Assembly (NCBI GenBank): GCA_963841885.1
Contig: CAWJEK010000032.1
Coordinates: 1-64,000, forward strand
Reading direction: 5' to 3'
Source: Bog-756 sp963841885
GTDB taxonomy: Bacteria; Actinomycetota; Acidimicrobiia; Acidimicrobiales; RAAP-2
DNA length: 64,000 bases
Shown: positions 44,047 through 52,995 of the stretch, piece after piece
How positions within the stretch are numbered: the stretch's first letter is position 1
How the letters are laid out: the number at the start of each line of letters is the position of its first letter
Notes under the pieces: model-generated
Database searches by the model: none
Told to the model about the DNA's origin: nothing
Seen by the model: only the letters and a program-made list of their open reading frames with translations
Program-made: the position numbers and the translations under genes

Positions 44047-45466
44047 TCAGCCGGCCGGGCCGAGCTCCTCGAAGCTCCGGTAGCGGCCGGCGGCGGCCGC
44101 GGCCCACGCCGGGTCCGGCGCGTAGGAACGCCCGCCGGGAGGCCCAGGAGGACGCCGCCGCCAGGTCGGTCTCCAGCCCGGCCACCATCCGGGCCAGGAA
44201 GGCCGCGCCCAGGGCGGCCCCCTCGGGTACGCCCACCGTCTCGACCGGCAGCCCGGTGGCGTCGGCCACCGCCTCCATCCAGGCCGCCGACCGCGACCCG
44301 CCGCCGGTGGCCACGATGCGACGGGCGTCCACGCCACTGCGCTCGATCATCCGACGCACGACGAACCCGCTCGCCTCGTGGGCGCCCCGCAGCACCGCGT
44401 CCGGACCGTGGGTGATGTCCAGCCCGTGCAGACTGGCCCGCAGCCGGGGGTCGTAGAACGGGGTCCGCTCACCGCGCAGGTACGGGAGCCACACCGGGAC
44501 GTCGCCCGGCCGGCCGGGGCGTCCCGGGGGTCCCGGGTCCGCCGCGCGCCGCCTCCGTCGCGGATCGGGTGCACCGACCAGGCTGCGCACCCAGTCGACG
44601 AACAGGCCGCCGGCATTGCTCGGGCCGCCGATCATGGAGCATCCCGGCACCATCGAGGGGAAGGTGGTGATCCCGGGCACCTCGATCCACTCCTCGGAGA
44701 CCACCCAGGCGATGAGGGTGGCTCCGAAGATGACCAGTACGTCGCCCGGACGTTCGATACCGGCCACGATCTGCTCGCAGAAGGCGTCGATGGAACCACC
44801 GCCGACCACCGTCGGCGAACCGGGGACGGTGCCCGCCGGGGAACCGAGGGGCACGATCTTCGGGAGCCGGGCCCGGTCGATGCCGAGCCGGTCCAGAGCA
44901 TCCCGGTCCCACCGACCGGCGGGGACGAGCGAGCCGAAGATGGTGGCCGCCGTGGAGTCGATGGCCGGCACGCCGCAGAGGGCGTGGGTCGCCACCGCCT
45001 GGCTCGGCCAGTAGCCGGCGGCGTCGGGCCGCTCGCGCGACGGCCCAGGCCACCATCCGCGCCCCCTCCTCACGTTCGCCGTTGAACTCGTCGCGGCGGG
45101 CCACCGGGTCGCCGCCCCCACGGGTCGGACGCCGCCCGCTCGTCGCCGTAGAGGAGTCCGGGCAGACGGGGGATGCCCCGTCGGTCGACCGCGGTGATGG
45201 AGGGCACCATGGCGGTCGTGACCACGCCGGCGGGCGGACCCGTCGAGCTGTCCGGACACCTCGGCGAGGGCCCGGCGGGGGCCACGCCGCCAGGCGCGGG
45301 AGGCGTCGTGCTCCAGCCGGTCGACCGCCGGGGTGCCGACGGATGGGGCACCCGGGACCGGGCCACGACCGTCGCCGCGGGCGTCGACGGCGACGGCCTT
45401 GACCGACGTGGTGCCGATGTCGACGCCGACCGTGCACTCCGCTCCGACATGCCGCTCCGTCGTCAT
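44047..45466 (-). CDS. FGGY-family carbohydrate kinase (at least six frameshifts)
   Basis: About 473 residues after repair. CTVGVDIGTTSVKAVAVDA is the N-terminal phosphate motif. Then, in shifting frames: GVVTTAMVPSITAVDRRGIP, PGLLYGDERA, YWPSQAVATHALCGVPAIDS, LPKIVPLGSPAGTVPGSPTV, VVGGGSIDAFCEQIVAGIER, VWLPYLRGERTPFYDPRLRA and ARRIVATGGGSRSAAWMEAV (ATP site). It ends RYRSFEELGPAG at 44047. The RGERTPFYDP motif is characteristic of xylulokinase/gluconokinase-like members. It is the most damaged gene in the window. It converges with the dehydrogenase cluster, 8 bases apart. Confidence 0.75.
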
Positions 45467-45608
45467 CCGCTCTCCCCCACGACATCCCCCGACTCTCGTC
45501 CTGGCCACCGGGGCCGGCGGCCCCGATCGGACAGTATGGTCCGGGACGACGCCAGGCCGGGTGCTACCCTCCGGCAGAGCTTGCTGCCGACCAGGGGGAA
45601 ACGATCGC

Positions 45609-46595
45609 ATGCCACCAGTCCGTCCGAAGGCGCTGGTGACCGCGGCGGTCAGGGGTCCGGGTCTCGACCTGCTCGGCGAACTCGCCGACCTCACCCTCGA
45701 CTCGTGGCTCGACCAGCCGACCCTGCGGATCTACGACGCCGAACAGCTGGCGGCCCGCATGGAGGCCGAAGGGGCCACCATCGCCGTGGTCGAGAGCGAC
45801 CGGTGCGCCGGTCCGCTGTTCGACCTCCCCCTGGTGGCCGTGGGCAGCTGCCGGGGTGACCCCAACAACGTGGACGTGGCCGCCGCCACCGAGGCCGGGG
45901 TCCCGGTGCTGCGGGCGCCGGGGCGCAATGCCGATGCCGTGGCCGAGCTGGCCGTGGGACTCCTCTTCGCCGCCACCCGTGGCCTCGTGGCGGCCGACGC
46001 CGATGTGCGGCGGGGGGACATCTACAAGGACGGCACCATCCCCTACCAGCGGTTCCGGGCGTGGGAGCTGGCAGGACGCACCGTCGGCCTGGTGGGTCTG
46101 GGCGCCGTCGGCCGGGCGCTGCGCTGGCGGCTGGTCGGGCTCGGGATGAACGTCATCGCCTACGACCCCTACGCCGACGAGGCCACGGTCACCCTCGAGG
46201 AGCTGCTCGAGCGGTCGGACGTGGTGTCGATGCACGCGCCGGTCACCCCGGAGACGACGGGCATGATCGGGTCGGCCCAGTTCGCCGCCATGCGCGACGG
46301 CGTGGTCTTCCTCAACTCGGCCCGGGCCGCCCTCCACGACACGGACGCCCTGGTCGGCGCGCTGTCGTCCGGCAAGGTGTCGGCCGCCGGGCTCGACCAC
46401 TTCGAGGGCGAGCACCTCTCCCCCGACCACCCGCTGGCCTCCATGGCCAACGTGGTGCTGGCGCCCCACATCGGTGGCGCCACGTACGACACCGAGTCGA
46501 ACCACACCCGCATCATCGCCGAGGACCTGTGCCGTCTGCTGGCCGGAGCGCGACCCCTCCACATCGTCAATCCCGAAGTGCTCCCGGGCCGGTGA
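45609..46595 (+). CDS. D-isomer-specific 2-hydroxyacid dehydrogenase
   Basis: A 328-residue enzyme, frame intact. The NAD motif is VGLVGLGAVGRALRWRL near residue 160; the catalytic Arg is in LNSARAALHDTDAL, the Glu in LDHFEGEHLSPDHP and the His in APHIGGATYDTE. The N terminus reads PKALVTAAVRGPGLDLLGEL. Related proteins act on glycerate, phosphoglycerate or sugar-derived 2-hydroxyacids. GGGGGA lies before ATG 45609. The stop overlaps the GTG of the DUF35 gene, which is unexpected if it served only sugar metabolism. Confidence 0.87.
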   Translation: MPPVRPKALVTAAVRGPGLDLLGELADLTLDSWLDQPTLRIYDAEQLAARMEAEGATIAVVESDRCAGPLFDLPLVAVGSCRGDPNNVDVAAATEAGVPVLRAPGRNADAVAELAVGLLFAATRGLVAADADVRRGDIYKDGTIPYQRFRAWELAGRTVGLVGLGAVGRALRWRLVGLGMNVIAYDPYADEATVTLEELLERSDVVSMHAPVTPETTGMIGSAQFAAMRDGVVFLNSARAALHDTDALVGALSSGKVSAAGLDHFEGEHLSPDHPLASMANVVLAPHIGGATYDTESNHTRIIAEDLCRLLAGARPLHIVNPEVLPGR

Positions 46596-47017
46596 CTGCC
46601 GACGGGCCGGCCTTCCGGCTGCTCCCCCGCCTCGAGCCGGACAACGAGTTCTTCTGGACCAGCGGGGCCGACGGTCGCCTGCGGTTCCTCCGCTGTGGCG
46701 ACTGCGGCTTCTACTGCCATCCTCCCTACCCGCGCTGTCCGGTGTGCCTGTCACCGCACGTCGCGCCCGAGCCGGTGAGCGGTCGGGCCACCCTCGTCGC
46801 CCACACGGTCAACGTGCACGGGTGGATCCCGGGCAGCGAGCCGTACATCATCGGCCTGGTGGCCATCGTGGAGCAGGAGAGCGTGCGGCTGACCACCAAC
46901 CTGGTCGGCGTCGAGCCCGAGGACGTCCGCACCGGCATGGAACTCGAAGTCGTCTTCGAAGCGGCCGACGACGTCTGGCTCCCGTTGTTCCGCCCGGTCG
47001 GCCGGGGGGCGGCATGA
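46592..47017 (+). CDS. DUF35 (Zn-ribbon/OB-fold) acyl-CoA-associated protein
   Basis: A 141-residue protein. A rubredoxin-like zinc ribbon CGDCGFYCHPPYPRCPVC occupies residues 36-53, followed by an OB-fold beginning GRATLVAHTVNVHGW. Members bind thiolase-like partners; in Mycobacterium the DUF35 domain of ChsH2 is needed for the activity of the aldolase Ltp2. The next gene, overlapping by ATGA, encodes exactly such a thiolase-like protein, so a two-subunit retro-aldolase or thiolase complex is likely (inference). Confidence 0.87.
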   Translation: MTADGPAFRLLPRLEPDNEFFWTSGADGRLRFLRCGDCGFYCHPPYPRCPVCLSPHVAPEPVSGRATLVAHTVNVHGWIPGSEPYIIGLVAIVEQESVRLTTNLVGVEPEDVRTGMELEVVFEAADDVWLPLFRPVGRGAA

Positions 47018-48240
47018 GCCCCGAGGAGCCGCTCGAGCGGCGGGCCGCCATCACGGGCATCGGACAGTCCGCCATCGGGCGCCGGCTCGGGCGCAGCGGC
47101 CTCGATCTGACCATCGAGGCCTGCCTGGCCGCCGTGGCCGACGCCGGTCTCACCCGCGACGACATCGACGGCCTGGCCACCTACCCGGGCATGGGCACGG
47201 GCACCCCCGGATTCGCGGGGCCGACCACCCCCGAGGTCCAGGACGCGCTGCGCCTGTCCCTCGACTGGCACGACGGCGGGGGCGAGGGACCCGGCCAGAT
47301 GCGGGCGCTGATCGCCGCCTGTCTGGCGGTGGGTGCGGGCCTCGCCCGGCACGTCCTCGTCTACCGGACGGTGACCGAATCGACGGCCCAGGGGGAGGGT
47401 GGGCGCCAGGGCATCGGAGGCGGAGGGGACGGCTCGGGGGGCGTCCCGCGTTTCTCGGGCTTCCTGCAGTGGACCCTGCCCTTCGGCGCGGTGTCCGCCG
47501 TCAACTGGCTGGCCCAGGTGGCCGACCGCCGGGTCCACGAGTTCGGGCTCACCCGCGAGCAGTTGGGCCAGATCGCCCTCAACGGACGGCGCAACGCCGC
47601 CGCCAACCCGGCCGCCGTCTACCGGGACCCGATGAGCCTGGCCGACTACCTGGCGGCCCGCATGATCTCGACCCCGCTGTGCCTCTTCGACTGCGACGCC
47701 CCGGCGGACGGCTCGACGGCGTTCGTCGTCTCGCACCGGGACTACGCCCCCGACGCACCCCGGCCGGCCTGTCACGTCGACGCCGTCGGGACGGCGCTGC
47801 GCGGACGACCGAGCTGGGACCAGTTCGACGACATGACGACCATGGCCGCCCGGGACGCGGCCGCGTCCATGTGGGAGCGGACGGACCTGACGCCGGCCGA
47901 CGTGGACGTGGCCCAGCTCTACGACGGGTTCTCCATCCTGGTGATGGTGTGGCTCGAGGCCCTGGGCTTCTGCGGACGCGGCGAGAGCGGCCCCTACGTG
48001 GCCGACGGCTCGGCCATCGCCCGCGACGGGGTACTCCCGTTGAACACCGCCGGGGGCCAGCTGTCCGGTGGCCGCCTGCACGGGTTCGGCCTCATCCACG
48101 AGGCGTGCGTACAGCTGCGGGGCGAGGGGGGCGACCGTCAGGTGGTGCGACCCGGGGGGCGGGCGCCCGAGGTGGCCGCGGTCGCCAACGGCGGCGGACC
48201 CATCGCCGGCTCGCTGCTCCTCACCCGCGGCGCCGGCTGA
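47014..48240 (+). CDS. Thiolase-like lipid-transfer protein (Ltp2-type aldolase candidate)
   Basis: A 408-residue thiolase-fold protein of the SCP-x/lipid-transfer branch. The N terminus RAAITGIGQSAIGRRLGRSG and ADAGLTRDDIDGLATYPG are typical. No classical thiolase active-site cysteine is seen in the usual CGS(S/G) context. DVAQLYDGFSILVMVWLEAL and NTAGGQLSGGRLHGFGLIHE are the C-terminal hallmarks, with a candidate catalytic His. In Mycobacterium the equivalent Ltp2 cleaves the C17 side chain of steroid CoA esters. Coupled by overlap to the DUF35 partner. Confidence 0.83.
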   Translation: MSPEEPLERRAAITGIGQSAIGRRLGRSGLDLTIEACLAAVADAGLTRDDIDGLATYPGMGTGTPGFAGPTTPEVQDALRLSLDWHDGGGEGPGQMRALIAACLAVGAGLARHVLVYRTVTESTAQGEGGRQGIGGGGDGSGGVPRFSGFLQWTLPFGAVSAVNWLAQVADRRVHEFGLTREQLGQIALNGRRNAAANPAAVYRDPMSLADYLAARMISTPLCLFDCDAPADGSTAFVVSHRDYAPDAPRPACHVDAVGTALRGRPSWDQFDDMTTMAARDAAASMWERTDLTPADVDVAQLYDGFSILVMVWLEALGFCGRGESGPYVADGSAIARDGVLPLNTAGGQLSGGRLHGFGLIHEACVQLRGEGGDRQVVRPGGRAPEVAAVANGGGPIAGSLLLTRGAG

Positions 48241-48251
48241 GGAGGCACCGC

Positions 48252-49907
48252 TCAGGTGGGCCGCGTGCCGGCCAGCAGGTGGGCGGCCCGGGCGGCCAGG
48301 GCCACCAGGGTGAGTGTCGGCCCGTAGCCGGCGGACGTGACGAACACCGACGAGTCGGCCACCACCACGTTCTCGAGGTCGTGCATGCGCCCGAGCGGGT
48401 CGACCACCGATGTCGCCGGGTCGGTGCCCATCCGCACCGTACCCACGTTGTGACGGCTCTCGGGGACGGCTTCGGGCGACGCGGCGTTGCCGCGGCCGGG
48501 TGACGTCGTCACCGCCGTCCACTCCGCCCCCATCTCCTTCAGGATGGCGGCCAGCCGCGGGCCGAAGTGGTCGGAGGCCGCATGCTCGTGGCGCCCGGCA
48601 CGGTAGGTGACCCGGGCGACCGGAAAGCCCCGGGCGTCGCGCACCGTCGGATCGAGGTCGACCCGGTTCGAGGCGTACGGCAGGTCCTCGCCCTGCATGA
48701 TCATCGCCCACAGCTTGGACCGGATCGGGGAGTCGGCCATCAACTGGGGATGGGCGGGCCCCCACGGGTAGTGGGTCGCCTCCAGGATGGGCAGGGCCGC
48801 CCCACTGTGCTCCACCAGTCCCCCGCGCAGCCATGGCAGGCCGGCGTCACGGGCCGCCTGCCGGGAGAGTTCATCGCCCACGATCATGTCGTCGTGCACG
48901 TGGGTGACCGCCCGGCCCCGTTCCGCATAGGTACGGAACGGCATGCCCCCGGCGGCCAGGGTCTGGAAGTGGGTCATCAGGTACCGCCCGATGAGCGGGT
49001 GCTCGAAGCCCGACAGCAGCAGCAGACGGGGCGTCTCGATGGCACCGGCGGCCACGACCACGTGACGGGCCGCCACGAATCGCTCCGTGCCGTCGGGCCC
49101 GACCACGTCGACCCCGGTCGCCCGGCCCCCGGCGGTGCGGATGCGGGGCACGAACGTCTCGGCCAGCAGCTCGGCCCGACCGGTCCCGAGGGCCCGTCGG
49201 AGCATGGCCACCGGATCGCCCTTGGCGTGGATCGGGCAGCCGAAGAAGGAGCAGAACCCGCAGTTGTTGCAGGCCGGTCGTCCGTCGTAGGGGACGCTGT
49301 TGGCCGCCGTCGGGGCGGGATAGGGGTGGTACCCGAGCCGCTCGGCGGCGGCCACCGAACGGGTGGCCCCGAACATCGGCGCACCCGAGGGCATCGGAAA
49401 GGGGGTCGACCGGGGCTCGGCGAACGGGTTGGCGCCGTCGGTGCCGGCGACTCCGACCGACCGTTCCACCTCGGCGTAGTAGGGCTCGAGCTCGTCGTAG
49501 TCGATCGGCCAGTCGGCCACGTCCGCCCCCTCCTGGGGGCCGAAACGGCTGAGCAGCCGGAAGTCGTCGGCCCGGAACCTCGGCACCTTGCCGTCGGCGT
49601 GGGTCCCGCCGCCACCCACCGTCGACGGCACCGAGTTCACCTCGCCCACGAAGGTGCGCTCCCCGTCCTCGTCCGACGACCGGAAGGTACGCGGCTCGAC
49701 CAGGGGATCGGGCCCGAGGAAGTAGCGGCTGCGGAACTTGACCTCGTCGTTGGAGAAGTCCGACGCCGGCCGGGTCAGGTCGTCCGGGTCGAGCAGGTGG
49801 TTGCGCCCCTTCTCGATGATGGTGACCGTCCAACCGGCGGCGGTCAGCACGTCGGCCACGGTGGACCCGCCGGGCCCCGATCCCACGATCACGGCGTCGA
49901 CCGTCAC
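48252..49907 (-). CDS. GMC oxidoreductase with cysteine cluster (FAD sugar/alcohol dehydrogenase large subunit)
   Basis: A 551-residue flavoprotein. The FAD motif is VDAVIVGSGPGGSTVADVLT; the GMC signature region is PSTVGGGGTHADGKVPRF; catalytic-site residues are in SRHNVGTVRMGTDP and SVFVTSAGYGPTLTLVALA. Around residue 220 it carries CNNCGFCSFFGCPIHAKGD, a four-cysteine cluster like those that hold an iron-sulfur centre in FAD glucose dehydrogenases. GTG 49907 overlaps the stop of the small-subunit gene. The substrate may be a sugar, alcohol or sterol; the electron acceptor subunit (multihaem cytochrome) is not in the window. Confidence 0.87.
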   Translation of the reverse strand: MTVDAVIVGSGPGGSTVADVLTAAGWTVTIIEKGRNHLLDPDDLTRPASDFSNDEVKFRSRYFLGPDPLVEPRTFRSSDEDGERTFVGEVNSVPSTVGGGGTHADGKVPRFRADDFRLLSRFGPQEGADVADWPIDYDELEPYYAEVERSVGVAGTDGANPFAEPRSTPFPMPSGAPMFGATRSVAAAERLGYHPYPAPTAANSVPYDGRPACNNCGFCSFFGCPIHAKGDPVAMLRRALGTGRAELLAETFVPRIRTAGGRATGVDVVGPDGTERFVAARHVVVAAGAIETPRLLLLSGFEHPLIGRYLMTHFQTLAAGGMPFRTYAERGRAVTHVHDDMIVGDELSRQAARDAGLPWLRGGLVEHSGAALPILEATHYPWGPAHPQLMADSPIRSKLWAMIMQGEDLPYASNRVDLDPTVRDARGFPVARVTYRAGRHEHAASDHFGPRLAAILKEMGAEWTAVTTSPGRGNAASPEAVPESRHNVGTVRMGTDPATSVVDPLGRMHDLENVVVADSSVFVTSAGYGPTLTLVALAARAAHLLAGTRPT

Positions 49908-50467
49908 GGCCTCGTCACCTCCTCGTCGGTCCAGCCCCGGGGCTGGACGTCGCCTTCGAACCCGATGGCCCCCCAGCCCACCAGGCCGCGGTTGCCGCCG
50001 TACTCCGGTGCCCCGTACATGCCTTCACAGGCGTGGGTGTAGAGCAGGTCGCAGAAGTCGGGGTCGGCCCGCAGTCGGGCGTCCTGGGCGGCCCCGTCCA
50101 GGTCGCGGAAGTCGGACCCCAGGGCCGCCAGCCCCTCCCGGTACCGCTCCTGCCAGCCCACCACCGGGCCGTTGAACTCGCGCTCGGCCCGGCCCTGCGA
50201 ACCTTCGATCCGGGTCCGCCAGGCCAACTCGTCGAGGGGCGACAGCCGGTGGAACCCGGCGAAACCGTTCGCTCCCCCGTGCCGCCCCGACGACGGGCCA
50301 CCGGCCCAGATGCGCGGCGGGTCGTAGGTGAAGGCGCCGAGCAGTTGGTCGATGTAGCCGGCCACCCCGGCGACCGCGGCTCCCGGGCCGCGGTCGGTGG
50401 CCGGGATCAGGCGCTCACAGGCCGCGTCGAGCGCGGCGTACTCGTCCTCGGACAGCCAGGCGGGCAT
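49904..50467 (-). CDS. Gluconate 2-dehydrogenase subunit 3 family protein
   Basis: A 187-residue small subunit, normally a chaperone/export partner of GMC dehydrogenases. ALDAACERLIPATDRGPGA and VAGYIDQLLGAFTYDPP are the family N-terminal half; FCDLLYTHACEGMYGAPEYG and GAIGFEGDVQPRGWTDEEV the C-terminal half. Gram-negative homologues carry a twin-arginine signal; none is seen here, since the protein begins MPAWLSEDEYAALDAA. Coupled to the GMC gene by GTGA overlap. Confidence 0.85.
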   Translation of the reverse strand: MPAWLSEDEYAALDAACERLIPATDRGPGAAVAGVAGYIDQLLGAFTYDPPRIWAGGPSSGRHGGANGFAGFHRLSPLDELAWRTRIEGSQGRAEREFNGPVVGWQERYREGLAALGSDFRDLDGAAQDARLRADPDFCDLLYTHACEGMYGAPEYGGNRGLVGWGAIGFEGDVQPRGWTDEEVTRP

Positions 50468-50524
50468 GCGCGCGCCCTACCTGGACCGCTCGATGGAGCG
50501 CGGATCGGGAACCGCCCCGGACGC

Positions 50525-51772
50525 TCAACACGGGGTGAAGGCCACGGGGAGGGTGACGGGGGACCGGAAGGCCAGTCCCCGGATGTGGGGCTCCTCGTCG
50601 CCGGTGGCGGCGAGCTCGAGGTCGGGCAGACGGTCGAGGAGCGTATCGATGGCCACCCGGGCCTCCATGCGGGCCAGGTGCATACCGAGGCACACGTGCA
50701 CACCGAAACCGAATCCGACACTCTGGCGCGACGGTCGGGCGAGGTCGAACTCGTCGGGTCGCTCGTACTTGCGCTCGTCCCGGTTGGCCGATCCGAGGAG
50801 CAGGCCGACGTCGGCCCCCTCGCGGACCTCGACGCCGCCCAGCTCGCCGTCTCCGGTGGCCCGGCGCAGGATCACCGTGACCGGTGGCTCCCAGCGGATG
50901 CCCTCCTCGAAGGCCACCGGGAGCAGGTCCCGGTCCTGGCGGACCGCACGCAGCTGTTCGGGGTTGGTCAGGAGGGCGAACAGCAGGTTGCCCGACGCCC
51001 GGTAGGTGGTCTCCACGCCGGCCGGCAGCAACAGCCGCAGGAAGGAGTAGATCTCCTCGTCGTCGAGGCGCCGTCCGTCGACCTCGGCCACCAGCAGGTC
51101 GCTGATCAGGTCGTCGGCGGGCTGGCGCCGGCGCTCGGCCAGTACCTCGGCGAAGTACTCGCGCAGGGCGGCCGAGGCGGCCATGCCCCGGTCCCAGTTG
51201 GCGGCGACGCTGGTGATCTCGACGGCCCAGCGCTGGAAGATGGGGAAGTCCGATCGGGGCAGGCCGAGGATGCGGGCGATCACCTGGACGGGGAAGTTGA
51301 AGGTGAGCTCGCGGACCAGGTCGGCCGATCCCCGCTCGCAGAAGCCGTCGATCAGCTCGTCGACCACCGTCCGGACGAGGCCGGACTCCCACCGCTCGAG
51401 GACCTTGGTGCGGAAGGTGGGCGACACCAGGGCTCGGTGCAGCCGGTGCTCGGGCTCGTCCATCTGGAGGATGGTCCGGCCCATGACCGCACCCATGATC
51501 CCCTCGTACACCGCCGACGAGTACCGCTCGTTGTCGCGCAGCACCTGGACGACCTCGTCGAAGCCGAACACGGTGATGGGGGGTGGACGGCCGGGATCCT
51601 CGTCGGGGAGGCCGTTGCCCAGGTCGACCGGCCCGGAGTGGACGGGGGCGGCCCGCCGCAGCTCGCCCATCCTCGGGTACGGGTCACGGATGTCCCCCGA
51701 CACCGTGTCCTGGAGCTCGAACGGGTCGAACGGCGTCATCGCCTCGACCCCCTCCCGCACGTGCGTCCCCAT
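50525..51772 (-). CDS. Cytochrome P450
   Basis: A 415-residue soluble P450. The I-helix is LLLPAGVETTYRASGNLLFA (AGVETT region), the K-helix ExxR is EEGIRWEPPVTVILRRA, and the haem-binding loop is GFGFGVHVCLGMHLARMEAR with the axial Cys. A C-helix MDEPEHRLHRALVSPTF is typical of actinobacterial CYP125/142/124-like groups. ATG 51772 is preferred over GTG 51778 because the GGGGGAG lies directly against the GTG. It probably hydroxylates a lipid or terpenoid substrate, given the surrounding acyl-CoA genes (inference). A ferredoxin is not encoded nearby. Confidence 0.9.
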   Translation of the reverse strand: MGTHVREGVEAMTPFDPFELQDTVSGDIRDPYPRMGELRRAAPVHSGPVDLGNGLPDEDPGRPPPITVFGFDEVVQVLRDNERYSSAVYEGIMGAVMGRTILQMDEPEHRLHRALVSPTFRTKVLERWESGLVRTVVDELIDGFCERGSADLVRELTFNFPVQVIARILGLPRSDFPIFQRWAVEITSVAANWDRGMAASAALREYFAEVLAERRRQPADDLISDLLVAEVDGRRLDDEEIYSFLRLLLPAGVETTYRASGNLLFALLTNPEQLRAVRQDRDLLPVAFEEGIRWEPPVTVILRRATGDGELGGVEVREGADVGLLLGSANRDERKYERPDEFDLARPSRQSVGFGFGVHVCLGMHLARMEARVAIDTLLDRLPDLELAATGDEEPHIRGLAFRSPVTLPVAFTPC

Positions 51773-51829
51773 CGTCACTCCCCCTTCCGGGACCGGTGGT
51801 CCCGATCGTCTCCCACCGACTCGACCGGC

Positions 51830-52906
51830 TCAGGCTCCCACGAGCTCGGTCGCCACCTGGTGCCACTGCACGGCGCTGCCCCCGAGCAGCACCTCGTTCT
51901 GCTTGGCCCGCTTGAAGAGGAAGTGGGCGTCGTTGGCCCACGTGAACCCGACTCCTCCGTGGACCTGGATGTCGTCGCCCGTCACCCGGACGGCGGTCTC
52001 GGTGGCGTAGGCCGCGGCCATCGCCGCGGCGCGGGCCCGTTCCGGCGCACCGGTATCGGCCGCCCAGGCGGCGAAGTGCACGCCCACCCGGGCCATCTCC
52101 AGCGAGTGGAACATGTCGACGATGCGGTGCTTGACCGACTGGAAGGTGGCGATGGGCCGGTCGAACACCACCCGCTCCTTGGCGTACTCGACCGCCTCGT
52201 CGAGCGCCCGGTGCGACACCCCGACCAGCTCGGCCGACAGGGCCACGGCCACGTCGTCGAGCACCCCCCGCCACAGGCCGGTCTGGTCACCGGTCGGTCC
52301 GAGCGGCTCGACCGGCTCGTCGTCGAGCACCAGACGGGCCAGCTTGCGCGTCGGGTCCAGGTTGGGGACAGCCTCGGCGGCCGGTGACGGCAGGAGGAAC
52401 GAGCGGATGCCGTCCTCGGCCAGGGCCACGACGATGGCCCAGTCCGCCGTGTGGCCATCGACCACGACGGGCTTGGATCCCGACACCACCCATCCCGACC
52501 CCTTGCGACGGGCCCTGGCCCGCACCGTGGACAGCGGGTGGCCGTGGCCCTGCTCGTGGAGGGCCACCGTCCCCCGGGCGGCCCCCTCGGCCAGGCTCTC
52601 CAGGAGCCCTTCGGCACCGAGGGCCCGGGCAGCCAGGGTGGCGTACACGGCCGAGGAGAAGAACGGACCGGGCAGCGGTACGCGTCCCATCTGCTCGAGG
52701 ACGATGCACATCTCCAGGAGGCCGGCACCCGAGTCCGGCTGCAGCATGCCCGTCCAACCGAGCTCGACGAGCCGGGCCCAGTGGCCGGCGTCGAATCCCA
52801 CCGGATCGTCGGCCAGCCGACGCAGTTCGTCGCCGTCGATCTCCTCCATGGCCCGGCGGGCCACGTCCTGCAAGGCCAGCTGCTCCGCGTCGAACGTGAA
52901 ATCCAC
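51830..52906 (-). CDS. Acyl-CoA dehydrogenase, FadE28-like partner subunit
   Basis: A 358-residue, somewhat short acyl-CoA dehydrogenase. DFTFDAEQLALQDVARRAME is the N terminus; DMFHSLEMARVGVHFAAWAA and VHGGVGFTWANDAHFLFKRA are the C-terminal hallmarks. The FAD-contact motif (F-S-E-P-x-A-G-S-D) of active subunits is absent; at the equivalent place it reads GTVALHEQGHG. This matches the non-FAD-binding half of heteromeric FadE pairs in mycobacteria. The likely partner is the divergent gene at 52996. GGGGGAG precedes GTG 52906. Confidence 0.83.
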   Translation of the reverse strand: MDFTFDAEQLALQDVARRAMEEIDGDELRRLADDPVGFDAGHWARLVELGWTGMLQPDSGAGLLEMCIVLEQMGRVPLPGPFFSSAVYATLAARALGAEGLLESLAEGAARGTVALHEQGHGHPLSTVRARARRKGSGWVVSGSKPVVVDGHTADWAIVVALAEDGIRSFLLPSPAAEAVPNLDPTRKLARLVLDDEPVEPLGPTGDQTGLWRGVLDDVAVALSAELVGVSHRALDEAVEYAKERVVFDRPIATFQSVKHRIVDMFHSLEMARVGVHFAAWAADTGAPERARAAAMAAAYATETAVRVTGDDIQVHGGVGFTWANDAHFLFKRAKQNEVLLGGSAVQWHQVATELVGA

Positions 52907-52948
52907 TGCACACTCCCCCCGGCGCCACGGGCGCCTCGCCACCGTTAC

Positions 52949-52963
52949 CTGATGACCCGTCAG
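52949..52963. promoter_or_regulatory. Palindromic operator candidate between divergent acyl-CoA dehydrogenase genes
   Basis: CTGATGACCCGTCAG is an imperfect palindrome: arms CTGATG and CGTCAG match at 5 of 6 positions around ACC. It is centred in the 89-base gap between the two divergent starts. A wider pair ACCTG (52947-52951) and CAGGT (52969-52973) flanks it. This size and placement fit a TetR-type repressor site controlling both genes. No regulator gene is adjacent. Confidence 0.4.
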
Positions 52964-52981
52964 TCTAGACAGGTGTCCGGC

Positions 52982-52987
52982 TAGCAT
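52982..52987 (+). promoter_or_regulatory. -10 box (TAGCAT) of acyl-CoA dehydrogenase gene at 52996
   Basis: TAGCAT, eight bases, then GTG 52996, without a ribosome binding site. Spacing is slightly longer than the 6-base group. It lies 19 bases beyond the palindrome, so a bound repressor would block it. Confidence 0.35.
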
Positions 52988-52995
52988 CTCGTTCC

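Noticed and set aside
34205..45466. Programmed ribosomal frameshifting as the cause of the many frame changes
   Set aside because: The breaks are in both directions, occur in unrelated genes, have no slippery heptamer or stimulatory structure in common, and sit in short G/C runs. Sequencing or assembly error explains them better.
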